The notes beneath the pieces were generated by a model. It did not search any database. It was not told the DNA's origin and saw nothing but the letters and a program-made list of their open reading frames with translations. A program made the position numbers and the translations under genes. From Petaurus breviceps papuanus (lineage: Eukaryota; Chordata; Mammalia; Diprotodontia; Petauridae), in NCBI GenBank assembly GCA_028583685.1, contig JAMXIF010000048.1, positions 27,369,553 through 27,433,552 on the forward strand: a DNA stretch of 64,000 bases, read 5' to 3'. Each line of letters opens with the position of its first letter. Within the stretch, counting starts at the first letter, position 1. Shown here one piece after another: positions 46,347 through 58,026 of the stretch.

Positions 46347-47260
46347 AGTAAGATATGGGTGATTGTCAAAAGCTTCAGAGAGCCCAAGGACTGTGGATGC
46401 AAAGGAATAGGCTTTCAGGTTTAGAACTTAAGAGATCATTGGTAACCTTTGAGAGAGCAGTTTCAGTTGAGAGCTGGAGCCAGAAGCTATACTTCAAACA
46501 ATTGAAAAGAGTGCAGAAATGGGGGCAGTAAGTGTAGACTATTTGTTCTAACATGTTAGCAGTAAAAAGGAAGAGAGCTATGGGATGATGGTTTGAGCAG
46601 ATGGCACATTTGAGTGAAAGTCTTTCTTTTTAATAGGATTATGGAGAACAGAGAATGTTTCTAGGTAATGGTTTCCCTCTAGTAGATAGAGATTGGAGAT
46701 AAGAAAGAGGTAATGATTATTAGAATGGCTTCCTAGAAAACAGAGAAGAGAAAGGGATTGAGACCACAAATAAAGGGATTGTCCTTGGCAACACAACAAA
46801 ATGAGAGAAGATATGCAGGGGTTTTGAGATATACACTTGGAAAGATAAGTAAGCTCTCAGTAGGTGGCCTATTTTCTCAGTTAAGTAGCAGGCAAAATCA
46901 GCTTGCTGAATGAGATGAAGATGAGGTTGGTATGTAGGGAGTTGAAAGAGTAAATTTTAGAAAAGTTACTGTGGTGTGTATGGTGATCATTCAGTGAAGA
47001 TTAAGAGCATTTCTGTGTAACAGTGAATGCCATTGAGACTACGTGGTAGGTATTCATTAAGTTCCATGACATGAATTCAGTTAGTGGTTTTAGCAACTCC
47101 CAAGCATTAGCCAGAAGTTTGCAAAAGTGAGCTAAGTGTAATAAGGTAGCCTACTGTCAGGTCATGGAGAAAGGGTCCTAAATGATAGGCTAAAGAGTTT
47201 ATGTTTGGTGTTGTAGACTGTAGGAAGTGACTGAAAGGGAAACACCATATTTAGAACTAC

Positions 47261-47405
47261 AGTTATCTCCTCCACATCACAGGGGTTAGGGTCATAGCAC
47301 TTTTCTATCTGGAAAATCTGTGTAAACTTTTTTGACCCTCCCTTTTTATCAGAGAAGTCTGAATTTTTTTCTTTTTTTTTTTGTGGAGTGTTTACAGTAC
47401 TATTT
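47261..47405. other. unclassified repeat-like sequence
   Basis: The text 'atcacaggggttagggtcat ... tatctggaaaatctgtg' has the look of a diverged DNA transposon end, but I cannot name it. Confidence 0.3.
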
Positions 47406-47418
47406 AAAATTAGGTTTA

Positions 47419-47541
47419 GGGGCAGCCAGGTGGCTCAGCAAGTAAGAGCACCAGCTCAGATACTTAGCACCACACCCAGAAATAACTGGCTGTGTAACCT
47501 TGAGCAAGTTACTTAACCCTGACTGCTTAAAAAATAAAAAT
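47419..47541 (+). mobile_element. tRNA-type SINE (family 2), internally deleted
   Basis: ggggcagccaggtggctcag head; then the part after agagcaccagctcagatact is shortened. Exact 13-bp duplications, aaaattaggttta, lie at 47406-47418 and 47542-47554. Confidence 0.95.
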
Positions 47542-47559
47542 AAAATTAGGTTTAATATT

Positions 47560-47875
47560 ATACATATATTTTACACATTTCTGAGTTTCTCAACTTTTTC
47601 TGTTGTCTGCTAGCCTTTGTGTGTCTTCTGTGGCTTTTGCAAAACTCCCCCCAAATTCCCATTTAATTTCATATGCCAGCCCATGATATATCAAAACCTT
47701 GATGGGGAAAGTCATGATGTAGAAGCAATAACTGTATAAAAAAATAAAATTGTGAAAAAGTTACTACTATAGCATTTTGGAGGACAGATTATAGAGGAAA
47801 GAGAAGGGAAGCAAGAAGATGAATTAGAAAGTAATGTAGAGGTAATACAATCTTGAACTAAGGGAAGTGTAAAAA
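47560..47875. other. unassigned sequence
   Basis: Nothing recognised. Confidence 0.5.
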
Positions 47876-47879
47876 AAAA

Positions 47880-47960
47880 TCAATCAAATTCAATGAACGT
47901 TTATTAAGCACCAGCTATGTGCAAGGCTCTATATTTGACATTAAGTATATTAATAATAGA
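47880..47960 (-). mobile_element. L2 LINE 3' tail
   Basis: Antisense L2 terminus: gaacgtttattaagcaccag, ctatgtgcaaggctctatat. Confidence 0.65.
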
Positions 47961-48289
47961 CAAATTTTCAAGCCATTTAAGGCTTTCTTATACAGTTATT
48001 TTCCTTCATATAAATGAATTTAAATATAAATTGAACAAATATTACTTTGTTGAACTGAATTGTGTTGTTCATCTACAGTGATACTTTTATTGATAAACAA
48101 TCTATTGATTATCCATCCAACTGAATTTCACTGTCATCACAATAGATATTCTTCCACTTAGTTTCTTTTTATGTGATAGGTCAAGTCTTTTGAGCAATTG
48201 TGGATCTCTTCTAGGAAGCTCTGCATTGTTCTAGGACTTTATGGAGTAGAATAGTCATCTACAACAAGACCACATGTGCAACGACATCG

Positions 48290-48830
48290 CCTCTAGGGAA
48301 TCTTCCTTCTATTTGGACTCTTTGCTGGACTTTCACAGCCTTCTTACACTTCATTCTCCTTCACATATACCACAATCCCACTTCTCTGCCCTATCTGCTG
48401 TTCCTTACATGTGATTCTCCATTTCTCAATTCTTTTCATTTTCTCTGACTATCCCCTATGCCTGGAATGCTCTCCCTTCTTAACTCAGGCGCTTCATTTC
48501 CCTAAATGCCTTCAATATTCAGCACAAATCTCCTTCCCCTCTATCCCCAGTCCCTTTCCTCGATGATTATCTTCCATTTGTGCTGCATAACTATGTATGT
48601 GCATTTACATACTCATATTTGCATATATATATCTATGTAGATAACTGTATAATTCTATATAGATATCTACACAGATAAATATTCACATATACATCATTAT
48701 TTCTGTATTTTCTTCCCCACTGGAATGGGAGAAGGGATAATGCTGTATATATATACATGTATATGTATAACCCCAGAACTTAGTATGATGCTTGACATAT
48801 AAGTGTTTAATAAATGCTTCTTGTTTACCA
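48290..48830 (+). mobile_element. L2 LINE 3' end
   Basis: Sense L2: tcccctatgcctggaatgct, then cttcaatattcagcacaaat, and the tail aaccccagaacttagtatga and tgtttaataaatgcttc. A TA-rich patch lies near 48600-48690. Confidence 0.75.
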
Positions 48831-48834
48831 AGTG

Positions 48835-49215
48835 ACAGTCTTCATAACAGGGCAAATACTTTTTCAAACCACTTAAGTTATTTGTTTAAATTATCCCTGG
48901 TGGCCAATACTTTTGGAAATCATAAGTTTTCCCTTTTTGGAAGTTAATGGGGTTTTTTAAGTTATCCTTTTAAGGACTCTTGTAATGATTTTGACATAAG
49001 CATGGGGGCATGGACTTTTGAAGGAGAGTTTTTAATGTACTTTGTAGTTCAGAGAGTCTGGCATTGTAATATCTCAGTTTGAAGAGACCTCAGGAGGGAT
49101 TCTAATCCATACCTGAACAAGAATTCCCTCCATAACACCCTAAAAAAGTCATCAGCCTTTGCTGGAAGACCAGATGAGACAATAGATGTGACAGTTCTGC
49201 AACTGTTCAGCATTT
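48835..49215. other. unassigned sequence
   Basis: A weak L3/CR1-like or MIR-like block may lie near 49060-49130 (atctcagtttgaagagacct). Otherwise nothing. Confidence 0.4.
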
Positions 49216-49218
49216 CAT

Positions 49219-49257
49219 TACATACATACATACATACATACATACATTACATACATT
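49219..49257. repeat. (CATA)n microsatellite
   Basis: About nine CATA units with one interruption. Confidence 0.9.
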
Positions 49258-49299
49258 TCAGTAGAAATGTGACCTAATGTTATAGAAATTTTTGAAGAA

Positions 49300-49490
49300 G
49301 GTGATTTCATAAAGTCATAGATTAAGAGATGGAAGGAACCAGCAAGTTCAGTCCCTTCATTTAATAAATGAAGAAACCAAGGCCCAGAGAAATGAAGTGA
49401 CTTAACCAAGGACAGAGGAGCTAAATCACAGAACTGAAGTTTGATCCCTGATCCTCTGATTCCAGATTCATCAATTTTGGTTATACTATA
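49300..49490 (-). mobile_element. MIR-family SINE
   Basis: Antisense MIR: gaaccagcaagttcagtccc, aatgaagaaaccaaggccca, gagaaatgaagtgacttaac, ccctgatcctctgattccag. Confidence 0.8.
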
Positions 49491-49604
49491 ATCTCCTGTC
49501 TTTTATATATGACTGATTTTCAGCATTTGCAATATGTTTTGGATGTTGTTTTATATAAATAAAAAAATTTCAAAGTGTAGTGGAGCCTACGAGTCCATTT
49601 CTTA

Positions 49605-49725
49605 TCCAGTGCTCAGAGTCAGAAGGAGCCTTAGAAAATTATGAGGTATTGGATCTGAAAGGGAACTGTTGAGGCCAGTACAAATCTGTCATTTTGTAGG
49701 TAAAGGGACTGAGGCCCGGAGAAGG
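49605..49725 (-). mobile_element. MIR fragment
   Basis: Antisense MIR: agaaggagccttagaaaatt, tgtaggtaaagggactgagg. Confidence 0.6.
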
Positions 49726-49729
49726 AAAG

Positions 49730-50290
49730 TAAGTTGATGTTGCAATGTAGAACGGATATTTGATAAGGTGGAAAGGTATACAAAAGAGGCCTACCAGAAT
49801 GGTGAAGAACCTCAAGTTCATATCAATGATGATTGCTGAAGAAACTGGGAATATTTAACCTGGAGATTCAAATATTTCAGGAGGACATAACTTTCTTCAA
49901 GAATCTGAAGGGCTATAACCTGAAAGTACATTTACCACAGTGTGCGGCACATAGTAAGTGCTTAATAATACCTTATTTAATAAAAAGTTATATCTGTCTA
50001 TCTGAAAGAAGAATTATACTTAATTCTATTTCACCCCAAAAGACAGATCCAGGAGTCAAGTAGAAGTCGTAAGAGAAGCAAATTTGGGCTTGATATAAGG
50101 AAAAACTTCCTGATAACTAGAGTTATCAAAGAATGGAGGAAGCCACCTTATTTTGGTGGCAGAATTGGTGGTCTTCAAGCAAAGACAAGATGGTCACTTA
50201 TTGGGAATTCTGTAGAAAGAATTCTCTTTTAGATGTGCATTGGACTAGATTTTCACTGAGGTCCCTTACTATTCTGAAAGGACAGTTCTT
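49730..50290 (+). mobile_element. L3/CR1 LINE 3' region
   Basis: Sense L3/CR1: tgctgaagaaactgggaata, tttaacctggagattcaaat, ttgggcttgatataaggaaa, aacttcctgataactagagt, ttggtggtcttcaagcaaag, actgaggtcccttactattc. A short L2-type tail (gtgcggcacatagtaagtgc) is inserted at about 49940-49980. Confidence 0.85.
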
Positions 50291-50369
50291 TGATTTCCAT
50301 TTTGATATGCCCTCATTCCTATCTTAGATTACTGACAGAGTCAGGAAGGAGCCCATATTTGATGATTCC

Positions 50370-50770
50370 TCAATCTTTCTGATGAGCTACTATAGCAATC
50401 CCTTACCAGTTATAAAAATAAGTTTGGTGATATCTTTTATCTTTAATATCACCTACATTTTGCTTTGTATCCTCCCCAGCCTGTCCCAGAGAGCCATACC
50501 TTATAATAAAAAAGAAGAAAAAATGTTCCACAAAACTAACCAACATTGGAAAAATTTTTGTGTTGCATGCAGTGTTTTTTACCCAAGTACCCTATATATA
50601 CAAAGAAGCAGGAGGACATATATTCTGATATTTCTTCTTTGGGACTGAGTGTGGTCATTACAAATTCAAGGCATTTAGCTTCTGTTGTGTTCTGGTCATT
50701 GTGTAAATTTTCTTGCTTCTATTTACTTCATTTTGCATCTATTCAGCTACCTTAAATTTTGCAGGAAAAC
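50370..50770 (-). mobile_element. L1 3' UTR fragment
   Basis: Antisense marsupial L1 3' UTR: atgttccacaaaactaacca, gtgttgcatgcagtgttttt, ttgggactgagtgtggtcat, gcttctatttacttcatttt, gcatctattcagctacc. The same blocks occur in L1 relic B near 24.4-24.8 kb. Confidence 0.6.
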
Positions 50771-51310
50771 TTTGCTAGATCTTATCCATCTTGGAAAAAG
50801 TTAACTTTATACCTCTGTTTACTTTACTTTTATATGAACAAAAATTGTATGGTCTTTAGCCAATTGTGGTTAAGTTGCAGGTTTTCTATAAAAGAAGGAA
50901 AAGTGTGGTATATATGCTAACTCTTTCTCCCTCTGCCCTTCCCCATCAGAGGGGAGGCAGCAGAGAATCACCTGGTCACAATGGATGTTGCTTTTACCTT
51001 CTCAGAGTATTCTTAATTTCATAAAGAAGCCTTTGAGAAACATATCTTTGTAATTTTACTGAAGGTATAAATGACCTTCCACTGGAATCCTTCTGTTATG
51101 CCTTGTAAGGTTATGGAACCTTTTTCAAACCTGCTAGTAGAGTACTAACTGTGGCAGGTTCTACCAGTCTGGAAAGGCTTCAAGTATGGACCATATGTCT
51201 TTGATATCTGAAGACCAACCTGGTTTATTTAAAGAGAATCATCACCAGATGTTTGACCATCAACAGAGGAAAAAATTTAGGTCATATTACAGAATGAAAA
51301 ACGTCCTTTT
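50771..51310. other. unassigned sequence
   Basis: Nothing recognised; short frames only. Confidence 0.5.
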
Positions 51311-51322
51311 AGAGGAAGAAAA

Positions 51323-51483
51323 GGGGCAGCTAGGTGATACAGTGAATAGAGCACAAGCCCTGGAGTCAGGAGGACCTGAGTTCAGGTTCAGATGTGGCCT
51401 CACTTACTAGCTATGTGACTGTAGGCAAGTCACATAACCCCAGTTGCCTTGTCTTCCTCTCTGCAAAAAAAAAAAAAAAAAGA
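51323..51483 (+). mobile_element. tRNA-type SINE (family 1)
   Basis: ggggcagctaggtgatacag head, ctggagtcaggaggacctga, ctatgtgactgtaggcaagt, poly(A). Flanked by agaggaagaa at 51311-51320 and 51484-51493. Confidence 0.95.
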
Positions 51484-51654
51484 AGAGGAAGAAGAGTTGC
51501 AATCTTTCAGTAGAGTTCTCATAATATACATAGTAGGTTTAATAAATATTTTTTATTGTTAGAACTATGAATCAGGGTAATAGGTTATAATAAAAATAAT
51601 CTTTTAATAAGTTTGCATTTCAGTGATATTTTTCAATTATAAAGCTCATTCCAT

Positions 51655-51845
51655 ATATTAATTATTTTTGTGTTCACTGTAGCCCTGGGGCACATATAAT
51701 GCAAGTAGTAGTATTCCCATGTTACATATGAAGAAAATAATGGCCAGAAAGGGGGAAATTACTTTACTAAAGGGCAACAACCAGCAAGTGACAGCACCTG
51801 GAACTTGAATCCCAGTCCAGGATTTTTTATTTTGCCCTCACTTCT
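51655..51845 (-). mobile_element. MIR-family SINE
   Basis: Antisense MIR with diverged core: gtagtagtattcccatgtta, catatgaagaaaataatggc, ctggaacttgaatcccagtc. Confidence 0.65.
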
Positions 51846-52555
51846 CCTGACCCTGCTTTCTTTGTATCTTTCTAGTCATTGTTGTTTTATTTATACCACT
51901 GTGGAGCCTTTGAATATCAGCTGTCTCCAACCATCCTGAGACTATCATGCTCCATGCTAGAGGTCGTTTTTGAATTTGGTGCTCTGGGCAATCTCACCCT
52001 GCAGTGTTTCCCTTCCTTCATTTAACCTCTGACCTATGAAAACAAGAGTTAATCAGAAGTTCTAAGGTAGCCAAGAGGAAAGGGAAGTGTTTGGTTACAA
52101 ATTAAATATGAGCCAGTAATAAGCCATAAATTCCCAATAGTGCTACTAGCTGTGCATGTGGGATAGAGTATTTGCACTATAAATTCAAGTTCAGGGTTCT
52201 TGGGAGTTGCTACAGATAGGAAATAAATTAGATTCTCTATCTTGACTCCCAGTGTTCAGTCCTCTGTCTTATTTAAATGTTTTCTTACTGTATCAGGTAG
52301 ACATTAAACTAACTTTAATTCTGCATTCTTAAATTGAATTCAGTGTATGGTGGCCATATTGTTGCTAAATCCCTTCTAAAAGCCATTTTGTCAACCTATG
52401 TATCACTAGTCATTAGTGTATAGAAAGGTTTACAATAAAATCATTGAATCCTCCAGTGTGTTGCCCCCAGCCTTCCACTACAAAATGTACATCCTGATTT
52501 TTTATGTGATAGAATATAAAAGTAGAAATGCCTTGTTTAGAAAGATGGAAAGTCT
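51846..52555. other. unassigned sequence
   Basis: About 700 bp of apparently non-repeat sequence. No splice-flanked exon or long frame could be supported. Confidence 0.5.
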
Positions 52556-52559
52556 TGGC

Positions 52560-52758
52560 CAGGGGTTTTTAACCTGGATTCATTTCAGACTGTCCGTGAT
52601 ATAGGAATGGAATAAGTTACATCTCTATTTCAATTTAATTGGTTTCCTTCAGAATCCTATGTACTTTATATATTTAAAACATTATTCTGAGAGGGAATCC
52701 ATAGGCTTGCCCAGGTTGCCAAAGAGTCCCTAGTGTAAGAAAAAATAAAGAACCCCTG
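52560..52758. mobile_element. hAT-type non-autonomous DNA transposon
   Basis: 199 bp from caggggtttttaacctgg to aataaagaacccctg, imperfect inverted ends with CAG...CTG termini. Flanking 8-mers (gtcttggc and ctctaggg) are loosely like the NTCTAGAN hAT target. A related copy lies at 62652-62887. Confidence 0.75.
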
Positions 52759-52764
52759 CTCTAG

Positions 52765-52955
52765 GGACACTGTTGTGTGGGGGAAAGAACAATGGGTTTG
52801 GAATCAGACAGCCTATATACAAATTCTTACTCTGCTACTTATTTATTACCTGTGTGATCTTGGGCAGGCCACAACTTCAAAGGACCTCAGTTTCCATTTT
52901 GGTAAAATGAGAGGAGCGTACTAGATGACAGCTAAGTTCTACTAGAATCCCTTTT
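52765..52955 (+). mobile_element. MIR-family SINE
   Basis: Sense MIR: ggaatcagacagcctatata, ttacctgtgtgatcttgggc, ctcagtttccattttggtaa, aatgagaggagcgtactaga. Confidence 0.8.
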
Positions 52956-52959
52956 TTTC

Positions 52960-53375
52960 CCCCAGTTTCTTTCTCTTTAATTCACTTGCCTTACGAAATA
53001 TAAATTATTACTTTAAATACTTTAAATTGTGTGTGTTTTTTGTGTTGCTCAGTACCTATTAGGGAATTAAATAGATGGATTTCAGAGTGGGAAGGAAGCT
53101 TCTAAAAAAAGTCATCAAGGAAGTTCATTGATATAGGTAGTATAAGTGGCTTTATGATATAGCTAGACACATACAGAGGTGCATTTGGCATTTACAATAC
53201 CTAAGAAGGAATTGTGGGGTAGAAATAAGTTGAAATGGGGAGTACTCTTAGAAAGCAAAAGTCCTTTAATAATTTTACTAGTTTAATACTAACTTGTTTT
53301 TTTAAAATAGAAAAATAATGAATTCTTCATCTATTATTAGAATCTCTGACATATATAATAATTTTTATAACAATA
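52960..53375. other. unassigned sequence
   Basis: Nothing recognised. Confidence 0.5.
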
Positions 53376-53379
53376 TGAG

Positions 53380-53600
53380 AGACAGCAGGGTATACTGGAG
53401 AGAGAGCACTTTTTTCCCCTAACAAGTAGCACTCTGTACAAGTCAATTTCCTGGACTTTAGTTTTCTCGTTTTTAAAATGAGAGGATTGGATTATTTGAT
53501 CTCCAGATCACCTTTAGTGTTTCACATTTATGTTCTAAGGTTCCTCCCATCCCTAAAAGTCTGTTTCAGATACAAAGTTTTATGATTCTATTACTTGTCA
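53380..53600 (+). mobile_element. MIR-family SINE
   Basis: Sense MIR: agacagcagggtatactgga, tgtacaagtcaatttcctgg, tttttaaaatgagaggattg, gttctaaggttcctcccatc. Confidence 0.7.
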
Positions 53601-53604
53601 CCTT

Positions 53605-54540
53605 GGACAAGTCACTTCTAAACTTTTATTTCTTTGTCTATAAATTTGGGTTCACAATACAGATTTGTTGCAAGCAACAAGGGAGGGAGAGGTGTGGAAT
53701 GCCTTATGTAAATATGAGAAGCTGTTATTACAAAAAAGTTTCTTTTAAAAATTATCTCTTCAGGGGAAGAGACATTGGATCTTGAAGCTTTAAAAAATAC
53801 CTTTGCTCTCTCATATGTGATTAAAATCTAGGAATTGAACACTCCAGCTTAGATTGAACTATTTACATTTTGTGTTTTTGAATACAACATGTAAACTAAT
53901 TTCTAAAGCAATAAAGAGCTGACACATCACTAATATCCCTGGAGTTCAGAAGTAAGAAAATATACTGAACCATTGGGAGCCATCCAGAGTCGCATTGCTC
54001 AGAATAGTTAAAGCTAAAGGATACTCCATTTAATGTCTTTTGAGAGATTCTAGTTTGTAATTGGAATTTAAAAGTGGGAACTTCAAATCATAGTCCTAAA
54101 ACTTCATATATAATGTTGAAGCTAGATGTGACCTTAGAACATAGAATATTAAACCTATCCTTCTGTCTTCTAAAGTTCATTTAAGAACTAGTTAGGACTA
54201 TAGAATATAAAATGTTAGCATATGACAGAAGATTGTAGTGCAAAGAGCATGGAATGTTTGATTTAGAAGGAACCTTAGAATACTGAATTAGTCGTGTAGG
54301 AAGATCTTAGAGATCATTTAGTCTAATCATCTCTTCTTAAAAAAGACAACTTCCCAAGTATACATTATAGGGGGAAAAGCAACATGAAATAGATTCATAG
54401 AGGCACAGAAAATTCCCTTTTTATATTATACTATGTGTATTGAAATGGTCTTTTGGGGGTTTCTATAATCTAAATTTTAAAAAATTTTAAAGTACAGTTT
54501 GCAAGTGGTATAACCAGATGGGAATTCATCTGAGAATTAT
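53605..54540. other. mostly unassigned; MIR-like blocks near 54.25-54.34 kb
   Basis: The block tcttagagatcatttagtct (54306) is MIR-like. The rest shows nothing recognisable. Confidence 0.4.
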
Positions 54541-54546
54541 CTGAGA

Positions 54547-54751
54547 CAGGTAGGGAACCCATGGCCAGCCTGAAGGCCACATGTGGCCTTCTGGGTCCTT
54601 GGGTGAGGTCTTTTGATTGAGTCCAAGTTTTATAGAACAAATACTTTTATTAAGAAGATTTGTTTCATGAAGTTTGGGTTCAGTCATAGGACTGCTCTTG
54701 AGGACCTAGAGTGCCACAGGTGGTCTCGAGGCCACATATTCCTCACTCCTC
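54547..54751. mobile_element. palindromic hAT-type MITE
   Basis: About 205 bp forming a long imperfect palindrome. The left arm (ggccacatgtggccttctgg, gtccaagttttatagaacaa) is mirrored by the right arm (gtttcatgaagtttgggttc, gaggacctagagtgccacag). Ends approach CAGG...CCTC, as in non-autonomous hAT elements. Confidence 0.75.
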
Positions 54752-54759
54752 ATCTGAGA

Positions 54760-55685
54760 TTTTTAATAGACTATAAACTTATGAATTATCATTGTGATAT
54801 GAAAACCCCAAAAGCTGATTCAGTCTTAGGCTGTATTAGGTATCCAGAACAAGGAGAAAGACTGTTCCCTTGACCTCTTATTCTTATTTGCCTAATGTCT
54901 CACAAATTCAGATTTCCATTTTGTCTCTATGATTCAGAGCAATTCACATTACCTCTTTACCTCCATTTCCCTGTCTCTAAAATGGAGATTTTTTTTTTCC
55001 ATCTGTGGCTATATTAGTTTGATTTAGTTAGCATGCATCAGTACCTGATATTCATTTGGTCTTCCTGGGCAACCATTTCCATTCCTTTGTCCCCTTTCTC
55101 TGTTGAAATAGTGTCCTTTTCCCCCTAGTCTATGAAATCTTAACTGAAACTAAACTTAGCTTTAGCACCTCACTAACCCATTACATTATATTACAGAAGT
55201 AATTTAAAGCAAAAAGTAAGGTGTTCTGAATTGGAGGGAGCTTGAAGGGCTATAAATGCAGGTAGAGGCAGCTTCACAAACTCACTCTCTAAGTTGATGA
55301 AAGGCCTGTCCTCTAGGCTTCATAGAAAATACCTGAGAATTACAGTAAATTGTCTGTGGAGGTGTCATTACTACAAAGATATTATGTTACCACCACTTCA
55401 CTAGTGATACCAGGAAAGTGTCTTCCTGCTTTCCTACTGAGTAATCTTCAATCATTGTAATAATTTTATATAAAGGAAGAAGACAAAACGTCTCTCTTTT
55501 AGGAAAAAAGAAAACAAAACCTAATTATTGAATCATCATCAAGAAGGGGGAAAGAATCTTGTTTCCAAATATTCAAAAGTAATTCCATTTTGTAGATTTA
55601 CACAAATGCAAAAGGTTTAAGACTACATTTTCCCACTGTGGTACACACAGGGTATTTATCTGCACTAAATTATAGTAAGATTATA
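54760..55685. other. unassigned sequence
   Basis: About 930 bp. A MIR-like scrap may lie at 54930-54990. No gene supported. Confidence 0.45.
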
Positions 55686-55689
55686 GTTA

Positions 55690-56315
55690 AAAAGTTGGGA
55701 GGGATCTCAGAGGCCATTTATTCCTAACCCCTCATTTTGTAAATGGAGAAGCCAAGGTTACATAGCAGAGCTGAAATTTACATACTCTGGCTCTGGGGTT
55801 CAAATGTGATAATTGATGCTAAAACACAATATTGTACATTACAGACTTACTATGTACAGCATTGCTCTGGCCAGCGTCATTTCATAGGTTAAAGGATGAT
55901 AGAATTATGCACCCAGAGCCGGAAGTGACCTCAGACATTGTTGCACTGATTTTCCAGATGAGGAATCTGAGACTCTGAGAAGTTTAAGTGACTCACCCAA
56001 GGTCACATAGATACAATGCTTTGCAAAGCCGAGATTCAAACTCAGGTCCTGTGACTCTAGGTTTGGTGCTCTTCCATAAAATAATATGAGATCACATTTC
56101 CATACTACTTTACAATTTTCTCAACCCCTACAGACATCTTTTGATGTGATGCAAGGATTGTCACCTCTATTTTAGGGGTAAAGAAACTTAAGGCACTCTG
56201 AGACAGACAAAAGTGACTAGCTTTGGCTCATATGGTTAAGTGGAGGAGCTGGGACTTGAACCAAAATTCTGATTCCAAGTACAGAGCTCTTTCCATTAGT
56301 CCACACAGCCTTTCT
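55690..56315 (-). mobile_element. three antisense MIR-family copies in a row
   Basis: About 55690-55830 (gaggccatttattcctaacc), about 55895-56080 (ttttccagatgaggaatctg, tcaaactcaggtcctgtgac) and about 56085-56315 (gggtaaagaaacttaaggca, gagctgggacttgaaccaaa). All three are in the same orientation. Confidence 0.75.
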
Positions 56316-56334
56316 TTTTAAACTCAGGCATAAA

Positions 56335-57250
56335 CCAATCAGTAAACATTTATTAAATATCTATTATGTGCTGGACAGTATGAATACAAATGAAAAAGGA
56401 GCTCACATTCTACAGTACAAGTTCTCAAACTTCTTACTCTCAAGGTTCTCTTACACTCTTAAAAATTATAGAGGACCTCAAAGAGCTTTCATTTATGTTG
56501 GGTATAGAAGAATATATAGATACACACATACACACATATACAAAAACACACATGCACACATATTTATGTATACATGTATGTATTTGTATTTATATACATG
56601 CATATATGTTTATATTTACCTTATTAGAAATTTAAATATTATTATGAAAATAGTTTTAACCTTATAGACCCAGTAAAAGGGTGTTGGAGACTCTCAAACT
56701 CCCAAGTTTACTCCGTGGACTGCAGTTTGAGAACCACTGTGCTAAGGAAATATGACATCTTCACAAAAGTATAGGATATATTAAAAAAAAAAATCACACA
56801 GTGATTGATGGGGGAGGGGGACTAGGGAGGCACTATGCTAACAACAAAGAAGAATCAGGAAAGGCCTCTTAAAGAAAGTAACACCTGAGGTGAGCCTTGA
56901 GGGGCCCTAGCAGATCCAAGAGATGGAGATGAGTAGGGTGAGAATATTTTGGCATCAGGGGAGAAGGAGGATACTCTGTTAAAGAGCTTTTCCTGGCTGG
57001 GCAGGGTTCTGGGCAGGCATCTTGGAAGATGGGAGACTGGAATAGAGCTTTAAAGGACAAGTCAGAATTCAACAGTTGAGAGTTGATGTTCAGGAGATAT
57101 AAATGAATAGTCAGAATAAGCCTGGAGCAAAAAGGGTATGATATGATCTGGAGAGGGGCGTTCATTGTGGGGAAGTAAAGAGGGACCTTGAATACTAAGG
57201 AGTTTGAACTTTACTCAACCTACAGTTTATTCTTTTAGACATCAAGGAAG
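56335..57250 (-). mobile_element. L2 LINE 3' region, split by a MER5-like element
   Basis: Antisense L2: taaacatttattaaatatct, ggagctcacattctacag, then after the insertion agaatcaggaaaggcctctt, acacctgaggtgagccttga, gagggaccttgaatactaag. Collinear with the L2 at 61.37 kb. Confidence 0.75.
56413..56739. mobile_element. MER5A-like hAT-Charlie element
   Basis: Left end caagttctcaaacttcttac, then cttacactcttaaaaattat, agaggacctcaaagagcttt and catttatgttgggtatag; right end gcagtttgagaaccactg. This is the MER5A layout. The internal CA/TA-rich run at 56520-56605 is a local expansion. Confidence 0.8.
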
Positions 57251-57830
57251 TAGAAACATAAATAAGTATTTGTTTCACTTCCCTATATGGGGAAGCCCTG
57301 TTTACTAGATGATGACAGACATACTTGAAGTGGAGTTGGGGTTTCAATATTCTCACCTGTGACAGAGGAAACCCCCACCGCGCTGACCAGTCTGGTTTAA
57401 TGAAGCTGTACAGGAAACTCTCTTAGCTCCCAAGCAAGATAGAGTTCAGCTGTGATCCCTGGCCTCCCAGCAAGGAAAAACAGGAGGTCTTTGAAGGGGG
57501 ACACAGCCACACTGCCCTCACTAGATAGCCATCAGTCAATGCATGAGGGGAAGTGTGAGGAGCTTTTAGATCAGGCAACTGGTGAAATCAAATGCCCTTA
57601 AGAAAAAATTATTGGCCAGGTCCTAAAGAAGTTAATAAACCTTTATCTTAGTTTATGATTCTAAATTTCATGGAAAAGGGAGTTGATTTCGTTAGATCAG
57701 ATGGAAAGTATACTTTACAAGGATTATAGCAAATGGAAAATTGAGTTTCAGAAATTAGAAGGGACCTTAAATTATTGAGTGTCAAAAATGAAGGAGACAG
57801 TCTGCTGGGACATAGAGCATGGAATGAGAG
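57251..57830. other. unclassified sequence with CpG-bearing, LTR-like patch
   Basis: The patch 57358-57520 (tgtgacagaggaaacccc, then accgcgctgaccagtctggt) resembles the end of an LTR in composition, but no second end or flanking repeat was found. The rest is unassigned. Confidence 0.3.
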
Positions 57831-57834
57831 TGAT

Positions 57835-57990
57835 AGAAGAGAACTTAGAACATGAACTTTTAGAGCTATAAGGGTCCTTAAAAGCTTTTAGCCTAGCTCA
57901 TCATAAACATGAAGAAACTGAGGTCCAGAGGGACAAAGTGATTTTACTTATCTTTAAGACATTATTGAAAGAGAATCAAACCAGTCACCG
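57835..57990 (-). mobile_element. MIR fragment
   Basis: Antisense MIR: gagctataagggtccttaaa, gaagaaactgaggtccagag. Confidence 0.65.
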
Positions 57991-58026
57991 CATTATTTCA
58001 TGAATCTTCTCTAAAATATTTAAAGG

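Larger units (their letters stand above)
45085..47260 (-). mobile_element. long antisense L2 LINE (tail to ORF2 5' part)
   Basis: About 2.2 kb of antisense L2 in correct order, the longest L2 in the window. Landmarks: 3' end near 45090; ttcagggctttgaatgatat (45481); ttattacagtagtctaggca (45659); cccaggacagaaccttaggt (46045; antisense of the block around the RT GVPQGSVLG motif); gagagagcagtttcagttga (46451); and upstream ORF2 to about 47250. Interrupted by SINEs at 45132 and 46208. No open frame remains. Confidence 0.75.

Noticed and set aside
49219-49257. CRISPR-like short direct repeats
   Set aside because: They are plain CATA units with no spacers; a eukaryotic microsatellite.
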